In this document: one piece after another, positions 41,822 to 49,783 of the stretch
Layout: every line of letters starts with the position of its first letter
Position numbering within the stretch: position 1 is the stretch's first letter
DNA from: Desulfobacteraceae bacterium UBA2245
GTDB lineage: Bacteria; Desulfobacterota; Desulfobacteria; Desulfobacterales; UBA2245
NCBI GenBank assembly: GCA_002347265.1
Contig: DDYB01000013.1
Span: forward strand, 271,619-321,401
DNA length: 49,783 bases
Direction: 5' to 3'
Translations under genes and position numbers: made by a program
The notes under the pieces: model-generated
Database searches by the model: none
What the model saw: the letters and a program-made list of their open reading frames with translations, nothing else
What the model was told of the DNA's origin: nothing

Positions 41822-44800
41822 TTATTCTTTCCCTTCAATCAGGTTGATGTCCAAACCCAGACTCTGCAGTTCCTTGGTCAGAACTCTGAAGGATTCGGGC
41901 AAACCCGGTTCCAGTACGTTTTGCCCTTTTACGATCTTTTCATACATACGCGTTCTACCGACCATGTCGTCCGACTTGACCGTTAAGAACTCCTGCAAGG
42001 CGTGCGCCGCTCCATAAGCTTCCATGGCCCATACTTCCATTTCTCCCAGTCGCTGACCGCCGAACTGGGCTTTTCCGCCGAGAGGCTGCTGCGTTACCAG
42101 CGAATACGGGCCGATAGAACGCGCATGAATCTTATCATCGACCAGATGATGAAGCTTCAACATGTACATGGAACCTACGGTGATCTTCTCCTTGAAGGGT
42201 TCACCGCTGCGGCCGTCGTACAATGTAACCTGGCCCGTAGGGGGTAATCCAGCCTCTTCAAGAAGCGCCTTGATTTCCTCTTCTTTGGCCCCGTCAAATA
42301 CGGGAGTCGCCATATGTACGCCATCCTTGTATTTCGAGGCGAATGCGCACAGCTGGGCATCATCCAAAGCATCGATTTCCAGCCGAACCTTCTCGTCGGT
42401 GAAAATACGTTTGAGTTTGTCTTTAAGTTCGCTCAAACGCTGTTGCTCCAGCAGAGCATTAATTTGCCGGCCAAGCCCCTTTGCCGCATAACCCAGGTGA
42501 ATTTCCAGGACCTGCCCCACATTCATACGGGAGGGAACTCCCAGCGGGTTTAAAACCATGTCCACAGGAGTTCCGTCTTCAAAATAGGGGAGATCTTCTA
42601 TGGGCAGAATTCTCGAAACAACGCCCTTGTTCCCGTGACGACCGGCCATCTTATCGCCGACAGACAATTTTCGTTTCATGGCCACATAGACCTTGACCAT
42701 CTTGATCACGCCCGGCGGAAGATCATCGCCTTTTTCGTACCGGCTTACGTACTGTTCAAACTCCCTGCGATACTGCTCGCACTGGGCGCGGTATATCTCA
42801 ACCAGGCCATTGAGTCGCTCAGTCAATTCAGGATCTTTTAACAATATATTTTCAAACTGATCCGCAGGAATGTTAAAGATCGTTTCTTTATCGATTACGG
42901 CGCCTTTGGCCAGAAACAGTTTTTTACCTTTTTTTATAGGTGAAAGGCAGATTTGACCGGCCAGGAGTAAGGCTGTCTGCTCGCGAAGGACGGTTTCCAG
43001 CACCTGAAGTTTATCCTCAAGATTTCTCTCGAGAACGATGATCTCCTGATCTTCAATCCATCGGGTCCGGTCATCCTTTTCAACTCCCCGGCGGGAAAAG
43101 ACCCTTGCATCAATGACAATACCCTCTATGCCCGGCGGCACCCGCAGGGAGGTATCCTTGACGTCACCTGCTTTCTCCCCGAAAATCGCCCTCAGCAGTT
43201 TTTCCTCGGGCGACAACTGGGTCTCGCCCTTTGGCGTGATCTTGCCCACCAGAATATCTCCCGGAACAACCTCGGCACCCAGACGGATAATACCGCTGTC
43301 ATCCAGATTCTTTAACGCCTCGTCGCCCACATTGGGAATATCGCGGGTGATCTCCTCCTTGCCGAGCTTGGTGTCCCGGGCCACCACCTCGAATTCCTCA
43401 ATATGAATCGAGGTGTAAATCCCGTCCTGCACCAGCCGCTCGCTGACCAGAATGGAATCCTCAAAATTATATCCGCCCCATGGCATGAAAGCAACTGTGA
43501 CATTTTTTCCCAGGGCCAGCTCTCCCTGATTCGTTGCCGGGCCATCGGCCAGAATGTCTCCGGGTTTGACCTTCTGGCCTTTTACGACAATAGGACGCTG
43601 ATTAAAGGTGGTATTTTGATTGGATCGAATAAATTTTGAAAAATTATAAACCGACACCCGTTTTTCAGGGTCATCGTGTTTCAGCACGATCCGCGAAGCA
43701 TCCACAGCAACGACCTCGCCTTCTCTGCGGGCCACTATGGAAACACCGGAATCTTTTGCAACGACGCCTTCCATACCGGTCCCGACCAGAGGCGCTTCGT
43801 TCATGAGCAGAGGAACGGCCTGACGCTGCATATTTGAACCCATCAAAGCCCGGTTGGCATCGTCATTTTCCAGGAATGGAATCAGGGACGCGGAAACGCT
43901 CACCAGCTGATTGGGAGAAACATCCATGAGCTTGATGTCTTCTTTTTTGACCATCATGAATTCGCCGGCAACGCGGGATGTCACCATGGGATTGAGATAG
44001 CAGTTGTTTTCATCCACCGGCGCGTTGGCCTGGGCGATTGGATACTCTTTTTCCTCAAATGCGCTGAGAAATCGAACCTGATTGGTCACCGCAGCGTCCC
44101 GAACGACCCGGTACGGGGTCTCTATAAATCCATAAGCATTCACCTGCGCGTAGGTACTCAGCGAAACAATGAGGCCGATGTTTGGACCTTCCGGGGTTTC
44201 GATCGGGCATATGCGTCCATAATGCGATGGGTGTACGTCCCGAACTTCAAAGCCGGCGCGTTCACGCGTCAGGCCTCCCGGCCCCAGGGCGCTCAGACGG
44301 CGCTTATGGGTGGTCTCTGAAAGCGGATTGGTCTGGTCCATAAACTGACTCAACTGGCTGGTTCCGAAAAACTCTTTGACAACCGCGGAAACCGGTTTGG
44401 GATTTACCAGGTCGTGCGGCATCAATGAATCGACTTCCTGCAGGCTCATTCGTTCCTTGATCGCCCGCTCCATACGAACCAGACCGATGCGGTACTGGTT
44501 TTCGAGCAGCTCGCCGACAGCTCTGACCCGTCGGTTTCCCAGATGGTCGATGTCATCAACCAGCCCCTGGGTATCGCGCAATGCCACAAGCGTCTTCGTG
44601 GTCAGCAGAATGTCTTCCTTGCGCAGAGTGGTCACACTGACAGGAGTCTGAATTCCAAGGCGCAGATTAATTTTCAACCTTCCGACCCCGGAAAGGTCGT
44701 AATAAGCGGATTTAAAAAACAGATGGTCGACAAATTCCTGAGCTACTTCCGGCGTTGCAGGATTGCCGGGCCTCAGCCTGCGGTAAATTTCAAGCAGCGC

Positions 44801-45907
44801 TTCTTCCTTGCTCTCCACCTTGTCCAGGGCAAGGGTTTTGCGAATGGAATCGCTGATGGACATGCCGTCGATGAAAAGCAGATCAAATTCCGAAATCCCG
44901 CAGGCAGCTAATTTTGCCAGGGAAGTTTCATCAACCAGATCGTTCGCCCTCGCAATCAGCTCTCCGCTCTTGGGATCCTCGATATCATAAGCAAAAACTC
45001 GGTTTAATACGTCTTCCTCGTTGATCGGAACCCATTCAAGGTTGGACGTCTTCAGCTGACGAATGGAACGCTGGGTAAACATCCGCCCCTTTTTAACCAC
45101 GATTTCACCGGTAAGGGGATCGGCAATATCAAAGCTGGCTCTTTGCCCTTTCAAAAAAGCTTCATCAAATTTCTTAAAATACTCATTTTTTTTAATGCGG
45201 ATTCCTTCAGCCTGATAAAAATAAGAAAGAAGATCCTGGGTGGTAAAACCAAATGCTTTGAACAGGAGGGTTACCGGAAACTTTCGACGCCGGTCGATAC
45301 GGATATAAACCACGTCCTTTGGATCGATTTCCATATCGATCCATGATCCTCTGACCGGAATAATTCTTGAAGTATAGATGACCTTGCCGCTCGAATGGGT
45401 ACGCCCTTTGTCGTGATCGAAAAATACGCCGGAAGAACGGTGAAGCTGGCTGACAACAACGCGTTCTGTGCCGTTTATGATAAAGGTCCCCTTGTCGGTC
45501 ATCAGGGGAATGGTACCGAAATAAATTTCCTGTTCCTTGATGTCGCGAATATTGGAAATGCCGGATTCCTTGTCGACATCGTAAACCACCAGCCTGACGG
45601 TAATACGGATGGGCAATTCGTATGTCATGCCGCGGTGTATACACTCGGCCACATTGTGCTTTACCTCGCCGAAACGATAAGACACGAATTCAAGCGATGC
45701 GCTTCCGGTAAAATCCTTGATCGGGAATACGGATTTAAATACCGCCTGCAGACCGATGTCTTCACGCTTTTCAGGCACAACATCAATCTGCAGGAATCGA
45801 CGGTAAGATTCACGTTGCACCCCAATCAGATCGGGGATCTCAACAATTTTCCTGATCTTGCTAAAATTTTTTCTTACACGCCTGTTTGCCAAAGACATTT
45901 CCGACAT
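41822..45907 (-). CDS. rpoB: RNA polymerase beta subunit
   Basis: 1361 residues, close to the E. coli length. The rifampicin pocket reads SQLSQFMDQTNPLSETTHKR then RLSALGPGG, i.e. no classic resistance change. GRHGNKGVVSRI and the C-terminal clamp contact GGKAQFGGQRLGEMEVWA are intact. The ATG has GGAG six bases upstream. An attenuator-like hairpin lies between it and rplL. Confidence 0.99.
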   Translation of the reverse strand: MSEMSLANRRVRKNFSKIRKIVEIPDLIGVQRESYRRFLQIDVVPEKREDIGLQAVFKSVFPIKDFTGSASLEFVSYRFGEVKHNVAECIHRGMTYELPIRITVRLVVYDVDKESGISNIRDIKEQEIYFGTIPLMTDKGTFIINGTERVVVSQLHRSSGVFFDHDKGRTHSSGKVIYTSRIIPVRGSWIDMEIDPKDVVYIRIDRRRKFPVTLLFKAFGFTTQDLLSYFYQAEGIRIKKNEYFKKFDEAFLKGQRASFDIADPLTGEIVVKKGRMFTQRSIRQLKTSNLEWVPINEEDVLNRVFAYDIEDPKSGELIARANDLVDETSLAKLAACGISEFDLLFIDGMSISDSIRKTLALDKVESKEEALLEIYRRLRPGNPATPEVAQEFVDHLFFKSAYYDLSGVGRLKINLRLGIQTPVSVTTLRKEDILLTTKTLVALRDTQGLVDDIDHLGNRRVRAVGELLENQYRIGLVRMERAIKERMSLQEVDSLMPHDLVNPKPVSAVVKEFFGTSQLSQFMDQTNPLSETTHKRRLSALGPGGLTRERAGFEVRDVHPSHYGRICPIETPEGPNIGLIVSLSTYAQVNAYGFIETPYRVVRDAAVTNQVRFLSAFEEKEYPIAQANAPVDENNCYLNPMVTSRVAGEFMMVKKEDIKLMDVSPNQLVSVSASLIPFLENDDANRALMGSNMQRQAVPLLMNEAPLVGTGMEGVVAKDSGVSIVARREGEVVAVDASRIVLKHDDPEKRVSVYNFSKFIRSNQNTTFNQRPIVVKGQKVKPGDILADGPATNQGELALGKNVTVAFMPWGGYNFEDSILVSERLVQDGIYTSIHIEEFEVVARDTKLGKEEITRDIPNVGDEALKNLDDSGIIRLGAEVVPGDILVGKITPKGETQLSPEEKLLRAIFGEKAGDVKDTSLRVPPGIEGIVIDARVFSRRGVEKDDRTRWIEDQEIIVLERNLEDKLQVLETVLREQTALLLAGQICLSPIKKGKKLFLAKGAVIDKETIFNIPADQFENILLKDPELTERLNGLVEIYRAQCEQYRREFEQYVSRYEKGDDLPPGVIKMVKVYVAMKRKLSVGDKMAGRHGNKGVVSRILPIEDLPYFEDGTPVDMVLNPLGVPSRMNVGQVLEIHLGYAAKGLGRQINALLEQQRLSELKDKLKRIFTDEKVRLEIDALDDAQLCAFASKYKDGVHMATPVFDGAKEEEIKALLEEAGLPPTGQVTLYDGRSGEPFKEKITVGSMYMLKLHHLVDDKIHARSIGPYSLVTQQPLGGKAQFGGQRLGEMEVWAMEAYGAAHALQEFLTVKSDDMVGRTRMYEKIVKGQNVLEPGLPESFRVLTKELQSLGLDINLIEGKE

Positions 45908-45921
45908 GGCATCTCCATATT

Positions 45922-45976
45922 TTAAAAAAGAATCTGGAAATGGGACTGGCGCCCTGAGAGCGTCAATCCCATTTCC
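45922..45976 (-). terminator. Attenuator hairpin between rplL and rpoB
   Basis: On the minus strand GGAAATGGGA and TCCCATTTCC arms enclose a partly paired centre (GACGC...GCGCC) and are followed by AGATTCTTTTTT, giving an intrinsic terminator shape 15-70 bp before rpoB. In E. coli a partial terminator at the same place lowers rpoBC expression relative to L7/L12, and the same role is inferred here. Confidence 0.8.
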
Positions 45977-46069
45977 GTATTTTGCCTATCGAATATCAGA
46001 CCGAAATCACGCGGGAAAATCGATCTGAACAACACTTCACCGAAATAATATTTTACAAGTTTCGATGAC

Positions 46070-46459
46070 TTATTTTAATTCAACCTGTGCGCCTGCTTCT
46101 TCAAGCTGAGCCTTGAATTTCGCAGCTTCTTCCTTTGCCACGCCTTCTTTAACGGGCTTTGGCAGCGAGTCAACAAGGTCTTTCGCATCTTTAAGGCCCA
46201 GACCGGTAATAGCCCGCACCTCTTTTATCACCTGAATCTTTTTGTCGCCGGATGAAATCAGAATCACGTCAAATTCGGTTTTCTCCTCAGCCGCAGCTGC
46301 ACCGCTTCCCGCATCGACTGGAGCGGCCGCCATCATTGCCATCGGCGCCGCAGCGGAAACACCAAATTTTTCCTCCAACTCCTTAACCAGTTCCGAAAGA
46401 TCCAGCACCGTCATATTCGCAATAAAGTCAATAACATCCTGTTTTGTAATATCAGCCAT
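46070..46459 (-). CDS. rplL: 50S ribosomal protein L7/L12
   Basis: 129 residues. Stalk protein that recruits translational GTPases. An N-terminal dimerisation helix region, an Ala-rich hinge (AAPMAMMAAAPVDAGSGAAA) and the C-terminal domain KTEFDVILISSGDKKIQVIK with GLGLKDAKDLVDSLPKPVKE are clear. Confidence 0.98.
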   Translation of the reverse strand: MADITKQDVIDFIANMTVLDLSELVKELEEKFGVSAAAPMAMMAAAPVDAGSGAAAAEEKTEFDVILISSGDKKIQVIKEVRAITGLGLKDAKDLVDSLPKPVKEGVAKEEAAKFKAQLEEAGAQVELK

Positions 46460-46519
46460 TTTTTAATCCTCCAAAAATTTCATGGCAATAACTCTGAAAA
46501 TTTAAACGCAAGCAAAAGT

Positions 46520-47041
46520 TTATGCGGCGTCTTTCTGGTCGCGTATTGCCTGCAAGACATTGATCATCTGCCGAATGACCTGACTGAGCACCTGGACAAA
46601 GCCAGCAGGTACGGCGTTCATGGCGCCCAGCACCTGTCCCAGCAACACTTCCCTCGGCGGCAAAGCGGACAGCGCATTAAGCGCATCAAGATCCAACAAC
46701 CTTCCACTCAACGCGCCCACTTTGATTTCAAGCTTCGGATTGCTTTTGGCGAATTCGGTGAGCACCTTGGCGGGGGCAACCGGATCGTCATAACTCAGCG
46801 CGACGGCACTCGGTCCCTTGAAATAATCATGAATTACCGAAACGTCGGTATCTTTCGATGCCAGTACGAGGAGCGTATTTTTAACCACCTTGTATTCTAC
46901 ATTGGCATCCCGGAGCTTTCTGCGCAAGGAACTCACATCTTCCACATTGAGTCCTTTGTAATCGGTAATAATTACGATCTTGGACTTTTCAAATTTCCGA
47001 TGCAGTTCCTCAACAATCTGTTTCTTTTCATCTAATCTCAC
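46520..47041 (-). CDS. rplJ: 50S ribosomal protein L10
   Basis: 173 residues. Stalk base that holds L7/L12 dimers on its C-terminal helix (IRQMINVLQAIRDQKDAA). LRRKLRDANVEYKVVKNTL is the rRNA-binding part. The start is GTG, with GGAGG 12 bases upstream. The 211-bp leader carries a likely L10 autoregulatory structure. Confidence 0.97.
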   Translation of the reverse strand: MRLDEKKQIVEELHRKFEKSKIVIITDYKGLNVEDVSSLRRKLRDANVEYKVVKNTLLVLASKDTDVSVIHDYFKGPSAVALSYDDPVAPAKVLTEFAKSNPKLEIKVGALSGRLLDLDALNALSALPPREVLLGQVLGAMNAVPAGFVQVLSQVIRQMINVLQAIRDQKDAA

Positions 47042-47074
47042 GACTTATCAACACCTCCTTCCTTTGTTCGAAAA

Positions 47075-47165
47075 CTAACGGAGGCAGCAACTATACCAAA
47101 ACCAATCTGTCTCGGTAGGCCGGCCTTGCCGATTAAACACAAAAGTGAACCTAGGGTCTTTGACA
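47075..47165 (-). promoter_or_regulatory. Putative ribosomal protein L10 leader
   Basis: The 211-bp rplA-rplJ gap has, on the minus strand, AAAGACCCTAGGTT, then GGCCTACCGAGACAG and, 25 bases later, CTGCCTCCGTTAG. GAG-CAG and CTG-CTC can pair. This order resembles the L10 leader, an L10(L12)4-bound element that represses rplJL. The family match is from memory; a covariance search would settle it. Confidence 0.6.
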
Positions 47166-47252
47166 GCAGATATGCGAAAGGCGCTAAATGCCAAATGCGC
47201 ATAAAATCTGATCGATCGCCTTTTGGGTTTACAACTTTCAAGCTGTGATCAA

Positions 47253-47957
47253 TTACTTGATAAGATCCTTTACCACGGCCGTATCAATCTTAACTCCAGG
47301 GCCCATGGTTGTTGAAATGGCTATCCCCTTCAGATAGATCCCTTTGCTGGATGAGGGCTTTAGGCGCATAATCATTTCAAGAAATGCGGTCATATTCTGC
47401 ACGATTTTTTCAACCCCGAATGAAACCTTTCCCATCGGTGCGTGAACTATTCCCGCTTTTTCAACGCGAAAATCTATTTTACCAGCCTTCAACTCCTTGA
47501 CGGCTTTGGCAACGTCAAAAGTCACCGTTCCTGTTTTTGCATTGGGCATCAACCCCCTGGGGCCTAGCAGCTTGCCGATCTTGCCGACAGTGCCCATCAT
47601 ATCGGGTGTTGCAACCGCCTTATCGAAACCAAACCATCCACCCTTTATCTTTTCGACGAGGTCTTCGTTCCCGACAAAATCCGCATTTGCTTCAAGGGCT
47701 TCTTTCTCTTTTTCACCTTTTGCAAAAACCAGTACCTTCACTTCCTTGCCAAGTCCGTGAGGCAGAACCACTGTTCCTCGAACCATCTGATCGGCATGCC
47801 TTGGATCCACGCCAAGACGCACGGCGACATCAACGGTCTCGTCAAATTTTGCATAGGATGCATTAAGCGCCTGATGCACCGCACCTGAAAAATCAGACTG
47901 GACTCCCGCATTGATCGTTTTCCTGGCTTCTATGTATTTTTTACCCTGCTTCGGCAT
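47253..47957 (-). CDS. rplA: 50S ribosomal protein L1
   Basis: 234 residues. Mobile L1 stalk protein that releases E-site tRNA. VRLGVDPRHADQMVRGTVVLP and the signature GKIGKLLGPRGLMPNAKTGT are present. It lies 23 bp after rplK. Confidence 0.98.
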   Translation of the reverse strand: MPKQGKKYIEARKTINAGVQSDFSGAVHQALNASYAKFDETVDVAVRLGVDPRHADQMVRGTVVLPHGLGKEVKVLVFAKGEKEKEALEANADFVGNEDLVEKIKGGWFGFDKAVATPDMMGTVGKIGKLLGPRGLMPNAKTGTVTFDVAKAVKELKAGKIDFRVEKAGIVHAPMGKVSFGVEKIVQNMTAFLEMIMRLKPSSSKGIYLKGIAISTTMGPGVKIDTAVVKDLIK

Positions 47958-47980
47958 TTTACCTGTTCACTCCTTTTCCT

Positions 47981-48403
47981 TTAGGCGACCTCTATCCCCA
48001 TGCTTCTCGCGGTCCCGGCGACAATTCTGCAAGCCGATTCCAAATCATTGGCATTCAAGTCGGCCATTTTTAATTTGGCGATGTCCTCCACTTGTTGCCG
48101 CGACACAGTACCGACTTTTTCACGCTTGGGATCAGCAGCGCCTTTTGCAATCTTGGCCGCCTTTTTCAAAAGCACCGCTGCCGGCGGTGTTTTGGTGATG
48201 AAGGTAAAGGTTCTATCTTGGTACACCGTGATCACAACCGGGATAATCATGCCTTCTTCATTGGCCGTTCGGGCATTGAACGCCTTACAGAAATCCATTA
48301 TGTTTACGCCGTGTTGCCCGAGCGCCGGGCCAATCGGAGGAGACGGATTGGCTTTTCCAGCCTGGACCTGAAGTTTGATCTGTGCAATAACCTTTTTTGC
48401 CAT
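47981..48403 (-). CDS. rplK: 50S ribosomal protein L11
   Basis: 140 residues. Factor-binding centre protein needed for RelA activation and thiostrepton binding. KLQVQAGKANPSPPIGPALG with the proline-rich switch, and the C-terminal rRNA-binding domain, are ordinary. It lies 21 bp after nusG. Confidence 0.98.
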   Translation of the reverse strand: MAKKVIAQIKLQVQAGKANPSPPIGPALGQHGVNIMDFCKAFNARTANEEGMIIPVVITVYQDRTFTFITKTPPAAVLLKKAAKIAKGAADPKREKVGTVSRQQVEDIAKLKMADLNANDLESACRIVAGTARSMGIEVA

Positions 48404-48424
48404 TTTCTCTTTGCTCCTGATGCT

Positions 48425-48955
48425 CTATAACTTAGTCACCTGTACAAAATCCAACTCAACCGGCGTTGAACGGCCGAAAATGCTGACGAGAACCCTGATT
48501 TTGCCTTTTTCAGCGTTAACCTGATCGACAGTGCCGTTAAAGTTGGTAAAAGGCCCGTCAATAACACGAATTTCATCTCCGGGTTCAAAATAATACTTCG
48601 GCTTGGGCTTTAACTTGCCGTCCTCCATCCTGCTGAGAATCTTTTGGGCCTCTTCATCGGTCAAAGGTGTCGGTTTTTCTCTTCCACCGAGAAACCCGCT
48701 GACCTTTGCCGTATCGTTCACTATATGCCACGTTTCGTCGTCAAGCTCCATGCGCACCAAAATATAGCCCGGATAAAATTTGCGCGTCGATGTTCTGCGT
48801 TTGCCTTTAACAAGCTCAACAATCTGTTCTGTCGGAACTACAACCTCGCCGAATTTTTCAGGATGAAGCGAGGAGGAGATCCGTTCTTCCAAGGAGAGCT
48901 TCACCTTGTTTTCAAATCCCGAATATACATGGACGATGTACCATTTAAGCGCCAC
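48425..48955 (-). CDS. nusG: Transcription elongation/antitermination factor NusG
   Basis: 176 residues. The NGN domain (KWYIVHVYSGFENKVKLSLEE) binds the RNA polymerase clamp; the KOW domain (GDEIRVIDGPFTNFNGTVDQV) binds S10 or Rho. The start is GTG with GGAG nine bases upstream. It lies 17 bp after secE. Confidence 0.97.
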   Translation of the reverse strand: MALKWYIVHVYSGFENKVKLSLEERISSSLHPEKFGEVVVPTEQIVELVKGKRRTSTRKFYPGYILVRMELDDETWHIVNDTAKVSGFLGGREKPTPLTDEEAQKILSRMEDGKLKPKPKYYFEPGDEIRVIDGPFTNFNGTVDQVNAEKGKIRVLVSIFGRSTPVELDFVQVTKL

Positions 48956-48972
48956 TTGCTACTTCTCCATTG

Positions 48973-49368
48973 TCATTGAAGCACAACGCGTATCAAACTT
49001 GACAACCCGATATCCACCGCTCCCAGAAAAAATGATATAATCAGTACCAGAATCAGAACCACAACGGTGGAACCGACGGTCTGTTTTCGAGTAGGCCAGG
49101 TGACCTTTTTCAACTCAACCTTAACCTCTCGCAAAAACTGTAAGGACCTGGCCAAGAAACCTGTATTGAGTTTCGACAATAGAGGCTTCGAAACCTTTGA
49201 TGCCTGGGGTTGCGAAATAGCCTTTTTAGGCGCCACTTCTCTTTCGGTTTTTACTTCCAGCGACCCATTGGCCGATATAAGGTTTTGATCATGAGAAGAA
49301 ACCGGCTGAGAATCCGTGGACTTTTTTTTGGCTTTATCGTTCGGTTTTTTTCTGATTAGCCTTCCCAT
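48973..49368 (-). CDS. secE: Protein translocase subunit SecE
   Basis: 131 residues with a single C-terminal membrane helix (TVVVLILVLIISFFLGAVDI) after the conserved amphipathic segment FLREVKVELKKVTWPTRKQT. The first 70 residues are a charged, Ser/Lys-rich extension longer than in minimal SecE proteins. The ATG at 49368 has AGGAG upstream; an earlier in-frame start at 49401 lacks one. Confidence 0.95.
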   Translation of the reverse strand: MGRLIRKKPNDKAKKKSTDSQPVSSHDQNLISANGSLEVKTEREVAPKKAISQPQASKVSKPLLSKLNTGFLARSLQFLREVKVELKKVTWPTRKQTVGSTVVVLILVLIISFFLGAVDIGLSSLIRVVLQ

Positions 49369-49461
49369 TTTGCTCCTAAATTGTGAAAGCCCAAAGCTCA
49401 AACGATTACGGATATTCCAACATACCCTCTTTGTTTAAGCTATGAGCCTCACCCTATTCGT

Positions 49462-49537
49462 TGGCAGGCCAGGAGGGATTTGAACCCCCAACACCCGGAT
49501 TTGGAGTCCGATGCTCTACCGTTAGAGCTACTGGCCT
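49462..49537 (-). tRNA. tRNA-Trp (anticodon CCA)
   Basis: A full cloverleaf on the minus strand: acceptor AGGCCAG/CTGGCCT, D arm GCTCTAACGGTAGAGC, anticodon loop CTCCAAA with anticodon CCA, T arm GGGGGTTCAAATCCCTC, discriminator G and an encoded 3' CCA. It lies between rpmG and secE, the common place for trpT. Confidence 0.97.
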
Positions 49538-49585
49538 GCATCTTAGCCGAACCAGCTTTCAGGGCCAATCTCTTCAGCAACCCGA

Positions 49586-49735
49586 TTACTTGGTTTCCTT
49601 ATGAGGAGTGTGCTTTCTGCAGAACCTGCAGTACTTGCTTAACTCCAGTTTTTCCGGCGTTGTTCTTTTATTTTTGGTTGTTGTATAATTTTTTCTTTTG
49701 CATTCCGAGCATGCAAGGGTCACAATCACTCTCAC
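49586..49735 (-). CDS. rpmG: 50S ribosomal protein L33
   Basis: 49 residues beginning MRVIVTLACSECKRKNYTTT, with two CxxC pairs (CSEC and CRFC), i.e. the zinc-binding form. The start is GTG with AAGGAG seven bases upstream. It lies 18 bp after tuf copy 2 and before tRNA-Trp. Confidence 0.95.
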   Translation of the reverse strand: MRVIVTLACSECKRKNYTTTKNKRTTPEKLELSKYCRFCRKHTPHKETK

Positions 49736-49753
49736 CAGATTACTCCTTCACCG

Positions 49754-49783
49754 CTATGCAATAATTTCGCTTACCACGCCGGC
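49754..49783 (-). CDS. tuf: Elongation factor Tu copy 2, 3' end only
   Basis: The last nine codons and stop (AGVVSEIIA) are present; the rest lies beyond the window. 24 bases match the end of copy 1 (35177-35200) exactly, but the last codon differs (Ala for Gln) and so does the stop codon. The place before rpmG-trpT-secE is typical of a second tuf. Confidence 0.88.
   Translation of the reverse strand, partial: AGVVSEIIA

Noticed and set aside
41812..41838. Upstream TTG start for rpoC
   Set aside because: It overlaps rpoB and has no ribosome site, while the TTG at 41811 has AAGGAG at good distance.
47038..47241. 67-codon ORF between rplA and rplJ
   Set aside because: It covers the rplJ leader, where conserved RNA pairing explains the sequence better; no family resemblance.

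Overview
The window looks like chromosomal DNA of a sulfate-reducer-type deltaproteobacterium (Desulfobacterota, probably near Desulfobacterales). This is inferred from protein style and gene order, not from a database search. About 28.7 kb of the right side is a minus-strand ribosomal/RNA polymerase superoperon. The left 21 kb is a mosaic of accessory genes with relics of mobile DNA.

Left region (1-9041): half of a palindromic repeat; a decayed ORF; an ammonium transporter (amt) behind a textbook sigma-54 promoter; an MntP-like membrane protein; a secreted subtilisin; a rhodanese/monooxygenase-like fusion; a truncated IS5-type transposase; arsenite methyltransferase (arsM); a complete copy of the palindromic MITE-like repeat; a PAS protein; and an M15/DUF882 peptidase-like secreted protein. 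A second repeat family lies upstream of the MntP-like gene and of arsM.

Middle region (9375-20983): a compact sucrose cluster of fructokinase, sucrose-phosphate synthase fused to a phosphatase, and sucrose synthase, probably for osmolyte or carbon storage. Next come a dCache-HAMP-GAF-HD-GYP receptor followed at once by a UrtA-type periplasmic binding protein without permeases, then an AT-rich cupin gene and a UDP-glucuronate 4-epimerase-like gene.

Right region (21014-49783, minus strand, listed in transcription order): tuf copy 2 (3' end only), rpmG, tRNA-Trp, secE, nusG, rplK, rplA, L10 leader, rplJ, rplL, attenuator, rpoB, rpoC, terminator-like hairpin and promoter, rpsL, rpsG, tuf, the S10-spc-alpha genes to rplQ, and a strong terminator. 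fusA is absent between rpsG and tuf, and adk and map are absent beside secY.

The most unusual item is in rpoC. A complete parvulin-type peptidyl-prolyl isomerase-like domain of about 98 residues, with both conserved histidines, is inserted in frame just before the secondary-channel rim helices of the beta' subunit. Many 30S protein genes here also start with TTG behind strong Shine-Dalgarno sites.
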